From contig JAQDWB010000001.1 of assembly GCA_027673765.1 (NCBI GenBank), positions 124,001 through 188,000 on the forward strand: 64,000 nucleotides of DNA. The letters run 5' to 3'. Shown here piece by piece: positions 33,800 to 42,761 of this stretch. Every line of letters begins with the position of its first letter. Positions within the stretch are counted from its first letter, which is position 1. The position numbers and the translations under genes were made by a program. Origin of the DNA: Coriobacteriaceae bacterium AM113-163. Its GTDB lineage: Bacteria; Actinomycetota; Coriobacteriia; Coriobacteriales; Coriobacteriaceae. Under the pieces are notes generated by a model, which worked only from the letters and a program-made list of their open reading frames with translations, did not search any database and had not been told where the DNA came from.

Positions 33800-35185
33800 A
33801 TGGCTAAAGAACTCGATTACGACGCTATCAAGGCTGCTGCGGAGTCCCATCGTGCTGATATGACTCGCTTCCTGCGCGCTATGATCTCCCATCCCTCTGA
33901 GTCCTGCGAGGAGGGTGAGGTTGTTGCCTGCATCAAGGCCGAGATGGAGAACCTTGGCTATGACGAGGTCAAGGTCGACGGCCTTGGCAACGTTATGGGC
34001 TTTATGGGCGAGGGCGACAAGATCATCGCCATCGACTCCCACATCGACACCGTCGGCATCGGCAACATCGAGAACTGGGATGCCGATCCCTATGAGGGCT
34101 ACGAGACCGACGAGATCATCTACGGCCGCGGTGGCTCCGACCAGGAGGGTGGCATGGCTTCTGCTACCTACGCTGCCAAGATGATGAAGGACATGGGCCT
34201 CATCCCCGAGGGCTACAAGATCATGGTCGTCGGCACCGTCCAGGAAGAGGACTGCGACGGCATGTGCTGGCAGTACATCTACAACAAGGACGGCATTAAG
34301 CCCGAGTTCGTCATTTCCACCGAGCCCACCGATGGCGGCATCTATCGCGGTCACCGCGGCCGCATGGAAATCCGCGTCGACGTTCACGGCACCTCCTGCC
34401 ACGGTTCCGCTCCCGACCGCGGCGATAACGCCATCTACAAGATGGCCGACATCATCGCCGACGTCCGCGCCCTCAACAACAACGGCTGCGACGAGTCGAC
34501 CGACATCAAGGGCCTCGTCAAGATGCTCGACCCCAAGTACAACCCCGAGCACTTCGAGGATGCCCGCTTCCTGGGCCGCGGCACCTGCACCGTCAGCCAG
34601 ATCTTCTACACCAGCCCCAGCCGTTGCGCCGTGGCTGACTCCTGCGCCATCTCCATCGACCGTCGCATGACCGCCGGTGAGACCTGGGAGTCCTGCCTAG
34701 ACGAGATCCGCAACCTGCCGGCTGCCAAGAAGTACGGCGACGACGTGAAGGTCTCCATGTACATGTACGACCGTCCGTCCTGGACCGGCGAGGTCTACGA
34801 GACCGAGGCTTACTTCCCCACGTGGATCAACAAGGAGACCGCTCCGCACGTCAAGGCCCTCGTCGACGCCCACAAGGCCATGTTCGGTGACGAGCGCATC
34901 GGCTGCGAGCCCAGCATGGACAAGCGCACCGGTCGTCCGCTGTGCGACAAGTGGACCTTCTCCACGAACTGCGTTTCCATCCAGGGCCGCTATGGCATCC
35001 CCTGCGTCGGCTTCGGCCCGGGTGCCGAGTCTCAGGCTCACGCTCCCAACGAGGTCACCTACAAGGACGACCTGGTCACCGCTGCCGCCATGTATGTGGC
35101 TGCCCTGAACCTCTACGATCCGAGCCAGGCCGATGGCGACGCCACCGTGTTCCGCGCCGGTCTGACCAACAACAAGATCGATTAG
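33800..35185 (+). CDS. ygeY: YgeY-type M20 family hydrolase
   Basis: A 461-residue M20 metallohydrolase of the YgeY group. Metal-site motifs: [14 protein letters not shown] (His, Asp), [24 protein letters not shown] (catalytic Glu-Glu) and a C-terminal [12 protein letters not shown] with the last His. The dimerisation-domain segment [17 protein letters not shown] carries the expected catalytic His. YgeY relatives release amines or ureido groups from amino-acid derivatives; in this locus the likely substrate is a carbamoylated 2,3-diaminopropionate (inference). It follows ygeX by 74 bases. Confidence 0.92.
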   Translation: MAKELDYDAIKAAAESHRADMTRFLRAMISHPSESCEEGEVVACIKAEMENLGYDEVKVDGLGNVMGFMGEGDKIIAIDSHIDTVGIGNIENWDADPYEGYETDEIIYGRGGSDQEGGMASATYAAKMMKDMGLIPEGYKIMVVGTVQEEDCDGMCWQYIYNKDGIKPEFVISTEPTDGGIYRGHRGRMEIRVDVHGTSCHGSAPDRGDNAIYKMADIIADVRALNNNGCDESTDIKGLVKMLDPKYNPEHFEDARFLGRGTCTVSQIFYTSPSRCAVADSCAISIDRRMTAGETWESCLDEIRNLPAAKKYGDDVKVSMYMYDRPSWTGEVYETEAYFPTWINKETAPHVKALVDAHKAMFGDERIGCEPSMDKRTGRPLCDKWTFSTNCVSIQGRYGIPCVGFGPGAESQAHAPNEVTYKDDLVTAAAMYVAALNLYDPSQADGDATVFRAGLTNNKID

Positions 35186-35232
35186 TCCCATTCCTCGATC
35201 TTGTTGAGCCGGGGACAGCTCGTGTCCCCGGC
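35170..35232 (+). terminator. tandem hairpins after ygeY
   Basis: CAACAAGATCGA (35170-35181) pairs with TCGATCTTGTTG (35195-35206) across the ygeY stop. GCCGGGGACA (35208-35217) pairs with TGTCCCCGGC (35223-35232). There is no strong T-run. The pair could attenuate read-through into ygeW or protect the ygeX-ygeY message. Confidence 0.6.
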
Positions 35233-35386
35233 ACCCCCTGTTGACTTGGGGCCCGCGGTCGTTATCTCCCATGCTTCCTCAACGGTAGCGGGTCCTCGTC
35301 ATAGTGCTCTGCATGTTCTAGCCACACGCGCATGCCGGAGCACATCTACTCATTGCGATCGTTTCATCTTTGGAAAGGACATTTAC

Positions 35387-36589
35387 ATGGACGCCAAGTT
35401 TACCGAGCTCGTCGAGCAGCTGAACGGCCTCGATTTTAAGGGCATGTACGGCAGCGACTTCCTGCACACCTGGGATAAGACCACCGATGAGCTCAAGGCG
35501 CTCTACATCGTCGCCGACGCCCTGCGCGAGCTGCGCGAGAACAACGTTTCGTCCAAGATCTTCGATTCGGGTCTGGCCGTCTCCCTGTTCCGTGACAACT
35601 CCACCCGTACGCGCTTCTCCTTCTCTAAGGCAGCCAACCTGCTCGGTCTTGAGCTGCAGGACCTGGACGAGAAGAAGTCCCAGATCGCTCACGGCGAGAC
35701 CGTCCGCGAGACCGCTACCATGATCTCCTTCATGGCCGACGTCATCGGCATCCGCGACGACATGTACATCGGCAAGGGCGACGCCTACATGGCCGAGGTC
35801 TCCGAGTCTGTCCAGCAGGCCTACGAGGACGGCGTTCTGGATCACCGTCCCACGCTCATCTCCCTGCAGTCCGACTCCGATCACCCCACGCAGTCCTCTG
35901 CCGACATGCTCTACCTCATCAACGAGTTTGGCGGTCTTGAGAACCTCAAGGGCAAAAAGGTTGCCGTCACCTGGGCCTACTCGCCCTCTTACGGCAAGCC
36001 GCTGTCCTGCCCGCAGTCGCTGATCAGCCTGCTGCCCCGTTTTGGCATGGACGTCACCTTGGCCCACCCCGAGGGCTACGACCTCATGCCCGAGGTCGTC
36101 GAGCGCGCCAAGGGTTATGCCGCCGAGTCCGGCACCACCTTTAAGCAGGTCAACACCATGGCCGAGGCCTTCGAGGGCGCCGATATCGTGATCCCGAAGA
36201 GCTGGGCTCCGTTTGCCGCCATGGAGAAGCGCACCAACCTGTACGCCGAGGGCGACGACGCCGGCATCGCTGCACTCGAGAAGGAGCTGCTCGCTCAGAA
36301 CGCCACGCATCAGGATTGGTGCTCCACGACCGAGCTCATGGAGAAGACCGCCAACGGCCAGGACACCATCTTTATGCATCCGCTGCCCGCCGACATCTCC
36401 GGTGTCTCTTGCGAGCACGGCGAGGTCAACGCCGACGTCTTCGACATGCACCGCGTGGGTATGTACAAGGAGGCCAGCTACAAGCCGTACGCCATCGCAG
36501 CCATGATGTTCCTGCAGAAGGTTGCCGATCCCGCCGCTACCCTCAAGGCCCTCGACGAGCGCAACACCGCCCGTTGGTTCCAGGCCTAA
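35387..36589 (+). CDS. ygeW: YgeW-type carbamoyltransferase
   Basis: A 400-residue transcarbamylase of the YgeW group. The carbamoyl-phosphate site is visible as LFRDNSTRTRFSFSKAANLLG (STRTR). The second-domain signature is MHPLPADISGVSCEHGEVNADVF, close to the HCLP region of other family members. The ATG at 35387 is preceded by GGAAAGGAC and gives the expected N terminus; an upstream in-frame ATG-less extension is not convincing. In the purine locus it would work in reverse, forming carbamoyl phosphate from a ureido compound. No carbamate kinase (yqeA) gene is in this window. Confidence 0.93.
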   Translation: MDAKFTELVEQLNGLDFKGMYGSDFLHTWDKTTDELKALYIVADALRELRENNVSSKIFDSGLAVSLFRDNSTRTRFSFSKAANLLGLELQDLDEKKSQIAHGETVRETATMISFMADVIGIRDDMYIGKGDAYMAEVSESVQQAYEDGVLDHRPTLISLQSDSDHPTQSSADMLYLINEFGGLENLKGKKVAVTWAYSPSYGKPLSCPQSLISLLPRFGMDVTLAHPEGYDLMPEVVERAKGYAAESGTTFKQVNTMAEAFEGADIVIPKSWAPFAAMEKRTNLYAEGDDAGIAALEKELLAQNATHQDWCSTTELMEKTANGQDTIFMHPLPADISGVSCEHGEVNADVFDMHRVGMYKEASYKPYAIAAMMFLQKVADPAATLKALDERNTARWFQA

Positions 36590-36612
36590 AGCTGGGTTGA
36601 GGTAAGCCATGT

Positions 36613-36652
36613 AAAGGGGGCGCTCTGCCAACCGGCGGGGTGCCCCTTTTTG
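36613..36652 (+). terminator. terminator after ygeW
   Basis: AAGGGGGC (from 36613) pairs with GTGCCCCTT, followed by TTT. It separates ygeX-ygeY-ygeW from mocA-hyuA; a new promoter is likely in the following ~90 bases. Confidence 0.75.
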
Positions 36653-36739
36653 CATCGTGGGCGTGCGGGATAAGCGCTTTCGATGTAGATGCCCCGCGAC
36701 GCGAGTTATGGGTACGATGGTTCCAGGGGAGGTATCGCC

Positions 36740-37354
36740 ATGAAACTTGGTTGCGTCATTATGGCTTCGGGCGAGGGCAAGCGATTTGGCTCTAACAAGA
36801 TGCTCGCCGATATCTATGGCGAGCCGCTGATTGCCCGGACCATTGATTCGGTTCCCCGGGGCTTTGACGTTGTGGTTTCGACGCGTTGGCCCGAGGTCGC
36901 TCAGATTTGTGATGACAAGCATTGCCCGTGCGTGCTGCACGATGGCGAGCTGCGCAGCGAAAGCGTCCGTGCGGGCCTTTCGTGGGGAGTCGAACGCAAC
37001 TGGAAAGGTTGCCTCTTTTTGCCGGGCGACCAGCCGCTCGTGAGTTCGGATTCTTTTGAGGCTATGGTTCGTGCATTTGACGAGCGTGGCCGCAAGCATC
37101 CGGTGCGTCTTGCGTGCAACGGTGAGCCTTCGAGCCCGGTGCTCTTTCCGGCGGAACTGTTCGATGCACTTATGTGTCTTGAGGGTAAGGACGGCGGCGG
37201 TTCGATCCTCAAGGACCGTACCGACGTGGTGCTGGTCGAGGCGCGTGCCTACGAGCTGTGGGACGTCGATACCGTCAAGGGACAGCGACGCATAACGGAG
37301 CATATCGCCGCCTGCTCGTATTTTGATCGCGTGGCCAACTGCATCAATCAATAA
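36740..37354 (+). CDS. mocA: molybdenum cofactor cytidylyltransferase-like protein
   Basis: A 204-residue MobA/MocA-type nucleotidyltransferase. The nucleotide-binding start is CVIMASGEGKRFGSNKMLADIYGEPL, and the metal-site Asp is in FLPGDQPLVSSDSF. MocA (YgfJ in this gene context) joins CMP to molybdopterin for xanthine-dehydrogenase-family enzymes. The ATG at 36740 has GGGGAGG upstream. It matches the need of the XdhD-like enzyme. hyuA follows after 9 bases. Confidence 0.88.
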   Translation: MKLGCVIMASGEGKRFGSNKMLADIYGEPLIARTIDSVPRGFDVVVSTRWPEVAQICDDKHCPCVLHDGELRSESVRAGLSWGVERNWKGCLFLPGDQPLVSSDSFEAMVRAFDERGRKHPVRLACNGEPSSPVLFPAELFDALMCLEGKDGGGSILKDRTDVVLVEARAYELWDVDTVKGQRRITEHIAACSYFDRVANCINQ

Positions 37355-37363
37355 GGAGCAATT

Positions 37364-38731
37364 ATGATCATCATCAAAAACGGCGCACTCGTGACGCCCC
37401 AGGGGCTTCGCCGCGCCGATCTTGCCATGGATGGCGATAAGATCGTGCGGATTGCCGCGGCGATTGAGCCGGCCGAGGGCGATACCGTCGAGGATGCTGC
37501 GGGCTGCTGGGTGTTCCCGGGCTTTATCGATGGGCACACGCACATGCAGTGCTGGACCGGCATGGATTGGACAGCCGATAGCTTTGAGACCGGCACGCGC
37601 GCGGCTGCCTGCGGCGGCACGACGACCATTGTGGACTACGCGACGGCCGATCGCGGCGTGACCATGCCCGATGCCTTGGTCGAGTGGCGTCATCGCGCCG
37701 ACGGCACCTGCACCGCCAACTATGCCTTCCATATGGCGCTTGCCGAGTGGAATGAGCGCAACCGCGCCGATCTTTCGGCCATGCGCGAGGCGGGCGTGTC
37801 GTCGTTTAAGACCTACTTTGCCTACGACCATCTGCGCCTGGACGATGCCGAGACGCTCGAGGTGCTGGAGGAGCTCAAGCGCGTGGGCGGTATCCTGTGC
37901 GTGCATTGCGAGAACGGCACGTTGGTCAACGCGCTGCAGAAGCGCGTGTTTGAGCAGGGTATCCACGGGCCCGAGGGCCATGCGCTCAGCCGTCCGGACG
38001 TGTGTGAGGCCGAGGCCGTGAGCCGCCTGCTGTATCTGGCGCACTTGGCCGGGGACGCTCCGGTCAACGTGGTGCACCTTTCGACCAAGCTGGGGCTCGA
38101 GGCCATTCGCGCTGCCAAAGCGCGCGGGCAGAAGAACATCTATGTCGAGACATGCCCTCAGTATCTGATGCTCGACGACACCTGCTATCTGGAGCAGGGC
38201 GAGGACGGCTTTGCGGGCGCCAAGTACGTGATGAGCCCGCCGCTGCGCCATGCCGGTGACCGTGCCGCGCTGCGCGAGGCGCTTGTGGCTGGCGAGATCG
38301 ATACTATTGCCACCGACCACTGCAGCTTTAATCTGCACGGGCAAAAGGACCGAGGACGCGATGATTTCCGCGCGATTCCCAACGGCGGGCCCGGCGTGGA
38401 GCATCGTCCCGTTGCGATTGCCACGAGCTTTGAGGGACAGCTGGGTCCCGAGGATCTGTGCCGCTTGATGAGCGAGAACCCGGCGCGCGTTTTTGGCATG
38501 TATCCGCGCAAGGGCTGTCTTGCCGAGGGCGCCGATGCCGACGTGTGCGTGTGGGATCCGTGCGCGCGTTGGACGATCAGCGCCGCGACGCAGCATCAGG
38601 CCGTGGACTACACGCCGCTCGAGGGCTTTGGGGCACATGGCCGCGCCAAGGCCGTGTTTGTGAACGGCGTGCTGGCGGCACGCGACGGCGAGCCCACCGG
38701 AGCCCAACCCGGCCGCTACGTGCCCCGCTAA
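37364..38731 (+). CDS. hyuA: HyuA/YgeZ-type dihydropyrimidinase-like amidohydrolase
   Basis: A 455-residue cyclic amidohydrolase of the D-hydantoinase/dihydropyrimidinase group. Metal ligands: VFPGFIDGHTHMQCW; the carboxylated Lys in VSSFKTYFAYDHL; CVHCENG; VVHLSTK; and the Asp in IATDHCSFN. It opens hydantoin or dihydropyrimidine rings; in this locus it probably opens a reduced purine-derived ring. AAGGAG precedes the ATG. The gene ends at a hairpin shared with the convergent yqeC. Confidence 0.9.
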   Translation: MIIIKNGALVTPQGLRRADLAMDGDKIVRIAAAIEPAEGDTVEDAAGCWVFPGFIDGHTHMQCWTGMDWTADSFETGTRAAACGGTTTIVDYATADRGVTMPDALVEWRHRADGTCTANYAFHMALAEWNERNRADLSAMREAGVSSFKTYFAYDHLRLDDAETLEVLEELKRVGGILCVHCENGTLVNALQKRVFEQGIHGPEGHALSRPDVCEAEAVSRLLYLAHLAGDAPVNVVHLSTKLGLEAIRAAKARGQKNIYVETCPQYLMLDDTCYLEQGEDGFAGAKYVMSPPLRHAGDRAALREALVAGEIDTIATDHCSFNLHGQKDRGRDDFRAIPNGGPGVEHRPVAIATSFEGQLGPEDLCRLMSENPARVFGMYPRKGCLAEGADADVCVWDPCARWTISAATQHQAVDYTPLEGFGAHGRAKAVFVNGVLAARDGEPTGAQPGRYVPR

Positions 38732-38744
38732 CAGGAAGACCGCC

Positions 38745-38817
38745 GGGGTAGCTAATTTGGGAGATGATTTTTCGGGACGGGGTAGCAAAAAGAGCCCCGT
38801 CCCAAATTTGCTACCCC
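38745..38817. terminator. nested inverted repeat between hyuA and yqeC
   Basis: Outer arms GGGGTAGCTAATTTGGGA (38745-38762) and TCCCAAATTTGCTACCCC (38800-38817) differ at one position. Inner arms GGGACGGGG (38774-38782) and CCCCGTCCC (38795-38803) pair perfectly. Either hairpin excludes part of the other. The stop of yqeC lies inside the right arm, so this is a convergent terminator. Confidence 0.75.
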
Positions 38818-39548
38818 TGGAGGCTGGTGGCGATGAGGGGGCGGTTGAGGGCTGCCTCGAAGCGATCTGCCATTGTTGGGTCGGCAAGCGTGTCGGCTTG
38901 GTTGAGCATGACGCGTGCGGTGCTGAGTCCCAGCGCCTGCATCTCGGCATTGAGCACCTGGGCGACGCGCTCGGGCGTGGCGATGTCGGTAGGCTCGCAG
39001 CCGCAGCGCTCGCAGAAGAGCTCGGGGCGGTGGACAACCTCGGCGACGGGCCTGCCCAGCCCCGAGGCGCCGACGACCCAGACAACGTTTGCCGTGGCGG
39101 CGGGAATTACCGGCTCCCAGGCGGCATGCGCCTTGAGCGGGAGTCGCTTGCTGCCATCTGCCTCGGCCAACACATAGTCAAAGCGCTGCGCCAGCTGGTC
39201 GATCGGCTCAGCGGGGGCGGAGAGCTTGCCTGTCTCCGGGTCCAAAACACCCGCCTGGCAGATGCTTCCGCGGACAAGTTCCGCGCATGCCTCGCAGGTG
39301 CAGCCGGGAACATGCGGGGTCCCCGGCTTCCAAGGCGCGGCGTCCAGGCGACGGCTCGACCCGTCCCATGGCACGCCGGCGACGGGAAACATGTGCGTGG
39401 TGGTGCAGAGGAGCACGCGCCCGCCGCCGCGCATGAGCTCGAGACCCAGCATCTTCAGCAACGTCGACTTGCCGCCGCTGCCGATAATCGCGGTAATGCC
39501 CGGCTCGATCTTGAGCGCGGAGGCAAGGTTTCCGCTCGTCGTTTCCAT
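38811..39548 (-). CDS. yqeC: YqeC, selenium-dependent hydroxylase accessory protein
   Basis: A 245-residue P-loop protein of the YqeC family. Walker A is IIGSGGKSTLL; VLLCTTTHMF and VLAEADGSKRLPLKAH are typical family blocks. YqeC and YqeB occur with SelD in genomes that have selenium-dependent molybdenum hydroxylases and are taken as maturation factors. It lies opposite in strand to hyuA and yqeB, convergent with hyuA and divergent from yqeB. Its promoter region is shared with yqeB (39549-39650). Two CxxC-like motifs (CTCEAC, CERCGC) may bind metal. Confidence 0.9.
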   Translation of the reverse strand: METTSGNLASALKIEPGITAIIGSGGKSTLLKMLGLELMRGGGRVLLCTTTHMFPVAGVPWDGSSRRLDAAPWKPGTPHVPGCTCEACAELVRGSICQAGVLDPETGKLSAPAEPIDQLAQRFDYVLAEADGSKRLPLKAHAAWEPVIPAATANVVWVVGASGLGRPVAEVVHRPELFCERCGCEPTDIATPERVAQVLNAEMQALGLSTARVMLNQADTLADPTMADRFEAALNRPLIATSLQG

Positions 39549-39650
39549 CTGTTCACCGCCGTATAATACTGTGATAATAAATAATCATCAGAGTAGCGGC
39601 CGAACCGCTTTTGCTCTGCTCAAACCGTAGCACAGGGAGGTGCCCCGGGA

Positions 39651-40445
39651 ATGCTCGTTTATGTTCGCGGCGCCGGCGATATCGCCACGGGCGTCGCCGC
39701 TCGCTTGGTGCGCGCCGGCGTTTCGGTCGTTATGGCCGATATCGCGGTTCCCACGTGCATCCGCCGCACAATCTGTTTTTGCGAGGCCATTCGCCTGGGC
39801 GAGGTCGAGGTCGAAGGCATTCGCGCTCGCTTGGCACGGACGCCGGCTGAGGCGCTTGAGATTACCGAGGCTGGAGACGTCGCCGTTGTGGTGGACCCTC
39901 AGGCCAAGATGCTCGATGAGCTTAAACCCGCGGCTGTGGTCGACGCGATTTTGGCTAAGCGCAACTTGGGCACCACGCGCGACATGGCGCCTGCCGTCAT
40001 CGCTGTGGGGCCGGGCTTTACCGCGCCGGTTGACTGCGACGCCGTGGTCGAGACCATGCGCGGACATTTTCTCGGCCGTGTCATTACCCAAGGTTCGCCC
40101 CAGCCCAACACGGGCGTGCCGGGCATTATCGCCGGCTATGGCAAGGAACGTGTTATCCACAGCCCCGCCGCCGGCGTGTTTAGGTCCGACCGCACCATCG
40201 GCGACATCGTGAGTGCCGGCGATGTGATCGGGTATGCGGGTGATACTCCCATGGTCACGCAGATTGACGGCTGCTTGCGCGGGCTTTTGGCGAACGGCGT
40301 GCAGGTGACTGAGGGCTTTAAATGCGCCGATGTCGATCCGCGCGGCGATGCCAGCTATATCAACTACATTTCGGACAAGGCGACGTCGGTCGGCGGCGGT
40401 GTGCTCGAGGCGCTCGCTATGCTCACCGGTGTCTTTAGAGGATAG
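39651..40445 (+). CDS. yqeB: YqeB, selenium-dependent Mo cofactor biosynthesis protein
   Basis: A 264-residue protein of the YqeB family. The start MLVYVRGAGDIATGVAARLVRAG is a Rossmann-like nucleotide loop, with PGFTAPVDCDAVVETMRGH and GSPQPNTGVPGIIAGYGKERV in the middle. Together with YqeC it marks the selenium-dependent Mo hydroxylase system. CAGGGAGGTG precedes the ATG. xdhC follows after 9 bases, so the two are cotranscribed. Confidence 0.92.
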   Translation: MLVYVRGAGDIATGVAARLVRAGVSVVMADIAVPTCIRRTICFCEAIRLGEVEVEGIRARLARTPAEALEITEAGDVAVVVDPQAKMLDELKPAAVVDAILAKRNLGTTRDMAPAVIAVGPGFTAPVDCDAVVETMRGHFLGRVITQGSPQPNTGVPGIIAGYGKERVIHSPAAGVFRSDRTIGDIVSAGDVIGYAGDTPMVTQIDGCLRGLLANGVQVTEGFKCADVDPRGDASYINYISDKATSVGGGVLEALAMLTGVFRG

Positions 40446-40454
40446 AAGGCGGCA

Positions 40455-41498
40455 ATGGAAAAGCTCGATGTTGTGAATGCGGCGCTTGCCGCCTTGCGTG
40501 CTGGTGAGACGTGCGAACTGGTGGTAGTGGCCGGCACGGCAGGGTCGTCACCGCGCGGCGTGGGCGCCTGGATGGCCGTCCTTGCCGATGGCAGCCAGGC
40601 GGGCACTATCGGCGGTGGCAAGATTGAACTCTTTGCGCTGGATGAGGCGCGCGAGCTCCTGAGCGCGGGACAGTCGCGTCTGGTCCGCTACACTATGGGC
40701 GGCGAGAACTCCGATACCGGCATGATCTGCGGCGGAGCCATCTGCTTGTGCTACCTGCATCTGGATGCGACCCAGGTACCGTTGTTCCAGGAAATTGCCG
40801 ACGTCTTGGCCTATCGGCGCATCGGCGACTTCGTCATCGACTTTGAGCCGTTTGTCGCGAGCGCGCTCGAGGGCGATGTGGCCGAGTACCATGGCGAGGA
40901 ATCGCGCCGTACCATTGCGGGCTGCCCCGGGCTTTCGCTGGTGGAGGAGGGGAGTAAGGTCAGCTACACCAACGCGGCCTCCGAGATTCCCGTGGCGCAC
41001 GTCGAGACGCTCTGCCCCGAGGGCCTGACTTATATCTTTGGCTGCGGCCACGTGGGCGCTGCGACGGCGCGGGTGCTCACGGCGGCGGGTTTTGCCGTCG
41101 TGGCCTGCGACGACCGCCCCGGCACGCTGACCCCCGAATGGGTGCCCGGTGTCTACGACCGTCGTCTGGTCGACTACAAGAACCTGAGCGAGCAGTGCCC
41201 AATCGGCCCGCGCGACCTGGTGGTCGTTGCCACAGCAGGCCACAAGTCCGATATCGACGTGGTGATTCAGGCCATGCGCGCCAAACCCGCCTATCTGGGC
41301 TGTCTGGGTTCGCGCCGCAAGACGGCCTTTGTGCGCGCCCGCCTGGAGCAGGAGGGCTTTACGCAGGACCAGATCGACGGGCTGCACCTGCCGATCGGCG
41401 TTGCCATCGAGGCCGAGGATCCCGAGGAGATTGCCATCTCCATCGCTGCCGAGATGATCCACCTGCGCCGCACCAAGCTCGTCCCCCGCAAGCGCTAG
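40455..41498 (+). CDS. xdhC: XdhC/CoxI-family Mo-cofactor insertion chaperone
   Basis: A 347-residue XdhC/CoxI protein. The N-terminal XdhC domain has VVVAGTAGSSPRGVGAWMAVL and GTIGGGKIELFAL. The C-terminal Rossmann domain has YIFGCGHVGAATARVLTAAGF, then GCLGSRRKTAFVRARL. XdhC binds and sulfurates molybdopterin before insertion into xanthine-dehydrogenase-type enzymes; in this setting it may deliver a selenium-bearing cofactor. It is the last purine-locus gene, and an inverted repeat closes it before the ribosomal operon. Confidence 0.92.
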   Translation: MEKLDVVNAALAALRAGETCELVVVAGTAGSSPRGVGAWMAVLADGSQAGTIGGGKIELFALDEARELLSAGQSRLVRYTMGGENSDTGMICGGAICLCYLHLDATQVPLFQEIADVLAYRRIGDFVIDFEPFVASALEGDVAEYHGEESRRTIAGCPGLSLVEEGSKVSYTNAASEIPVAHVETLCPEGLTYIFGCGHVGAATARVLTAAGFAVVACDDRPGTLTPEWVPGVYDRRLVDYKNLSEQCPIGPRDLVVVATAGHKSDIDVVIQAMRAKPAYLGCLGSRRKTAFVRARLEQEGFTQDQIDGLHLPIGVAIEAEDPEEIAISIAAEMIHLRRTKLVPRKR

Positions 41499-41518
41499 TC
41501 GCATCCCCATCAATAAGA

Positions 41519-41579
41519 TGCGGTGAAATACGGACTGTTTAAGCCGGTTAAGCCGTCAAACAGTCCCTATTTCACCGCA
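41519..41579 (+). terminator. long inverted repeat after xdhC
   Basis: Arms TGCGGTGAAATA plus GGACTGTTT (41519-41540) pair with AAACAGTCC plus ATTTCACCGCA (41558-41579), with a small internal mismatch. There is no T-run. It likely acts as a boundary between the purine locus and the spc operon, and has the look of a mobile palindromic repeat. Confidence 0.65.
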
Positions 41580-41819
41580 ACTGCCATTTTGATCCCCTAG
41601 GGATCAATATGTGCGGGGGAGTTGTGGAGTTGTGCAGGCAGACGAGGTTTTTCTGGAAATACGCACCCAATGCGCGTATAGTACCGATTGTTTTGTCGGC
41701 TCCTGCTGCGTCGAGTCCAAACCGCAAAATGCCATGAGCGGCGCGGATGCAGCCAGGAGGCACGAGGACAACCCACCGTGGCCACGCCCCGTGCTTAAAA
41801 CCCCAAGAAGGAGTGAACA
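41580..41819 (+). promoter_or_regulatory. leader region of the rplE ribosomal operon
   Basis: No gene is seen in the 240 bases before rplE. A TATAGT box lies at 41677-41682 without a clear -35. GAAGGAG sits just before the rplE ATG. The long untranslated leader could hold ribosomal-protein feedback control, but I recognise no known motif. Confidence 0.4.
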
Positions 41820-42377
41820 ATGGCAGAAGAGAAGTATGTGCCGCGTCTGAAGACCAAGTACAACAACGAGGTCAAGCAGCAGCTTCAGGACAAGTTCCAG
41901 TACGAGAACGTCATGATGATCCCCAAGTTTGAGAAGATCGTCGTGAACATGGGTGTCGGCGAGGCCGCTACCGATTCCAAGGCCATCGACGGTGCCGTGC
42001 GCGACCTGCGCGCCATCACCGGCCAGCAGCCGATGATCACCCGTGCCCGCAAGTCCATCGCTACCTTCCGCCTGCGCGCTGGTATGCCGATCGGCTGCAA
42101 GGTTACCCTGCGTGGCGACCGTATGTGGGAGTTCTTCGATCGTCTGACCTCCGTCGCGATCCCCCGTATCCGCGACTTCCGCGGCATCTCCGCCAAGAGC
42201 TTCGACGGCCGTGGTAACTTCTCCATGGGCGTCACCGAGCAGCTCATCTTCCCCGAGATCGACTTCGATTCCGTCGATCACCAGCGTGGTATGGACATCA
42301 CTTTCGTGACCACCGCCAACACCGATGAGGAGGCCAAGGCCCTTCTGGACGCCTTCGGTTTCCCGTTCAAGAAATAG
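41820..42377 (+). CDS. rplE: 50S ribosomal protein L5
   Basis: L5, 185 residues, binds 5S rRNA in the large subunit. Family blocks: [38 protein letters not shown] and the C-terminal [20 protein letters not shown]. It is the first gene of this ribosomal run; the usual upstream neighbours rplN and rplX are absent. AGAAGGAG precedes the ATG. Confidence 0.97.
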   Translation: MAEEKYVPRLKTKYNNEVKQQLQDKFQYENVMMIPKFEKIVVNMGVGEAATDSKAIDGAVRDLRAITGQQPMITRARKSIATFRLRAGMPIGCKVTLRGDRMWEFFDRLTSVAIPRIRDFRGISAKSFDGRGNFSMGVTEQLIFPEIDFDSVDHQRGMDITFVTTANTDEEAKALLDAFGFPFKK

Positions 42378-42456
42378 GTTCACCTGCCCTATAAGCGCCG
42401 TTCCCACAAGGGGGCGGCGTTTGGGGCGAACAATACTCTATGTGAGGAGGATATAA

Positions 42457-42642
42457 GTGGCTAAGACATCGATGATCGTCAAGTGCAATCGCAAGCAGAA
42501 GTTCTCTACTCGTGAGTACACGCGCTGCCAGCGCTGCGGCCGTCCGCACTCTGTGTACCGCAAGTTCGGCCTGTGCCGTGTCTGCTTCCGCGAGCTTGCA
42601 CTCAAGGGCGAGCTTCCCGGCGTTAAGAAGGCCAGCTGGTAA
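42457..42642 (+). CDS. rpsZ: 30S ribosomal protein S14, type Z
   Basis: A 61-residue S14 of the zinc-binding type, with [20 protein letters not shown] supplying two CxxC pairs. The short zinc form is typical of Gram-positive bacteria. The start is a GTG at 42457 with GGAGGA upstream. Confidence 0.96.
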   Translation: MAKTSMIVKCNRKQKFSTREYTRCQRCGRPHSVYRKFGLCRVCFRELALKGELPGVKKASW

Positions 42643-42761
42643 GTCACTACCAGCGTTTCAAGCATCCGTTTGGAACAGGGAAAACGCGCTAGTTAGGCTT
42701 TGCCGTTAAGGGCGGCGAAGAACCAAGAGCACGTGTTCATCAAGAACGAAGGAGAATCTGT

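Noticed and set aside
35201-35386. N-terminal extension of ygeW
   Set aside because: The open frame crosses two strong hairpins; GGAAAGGAC before 35387 and family length support the later start.
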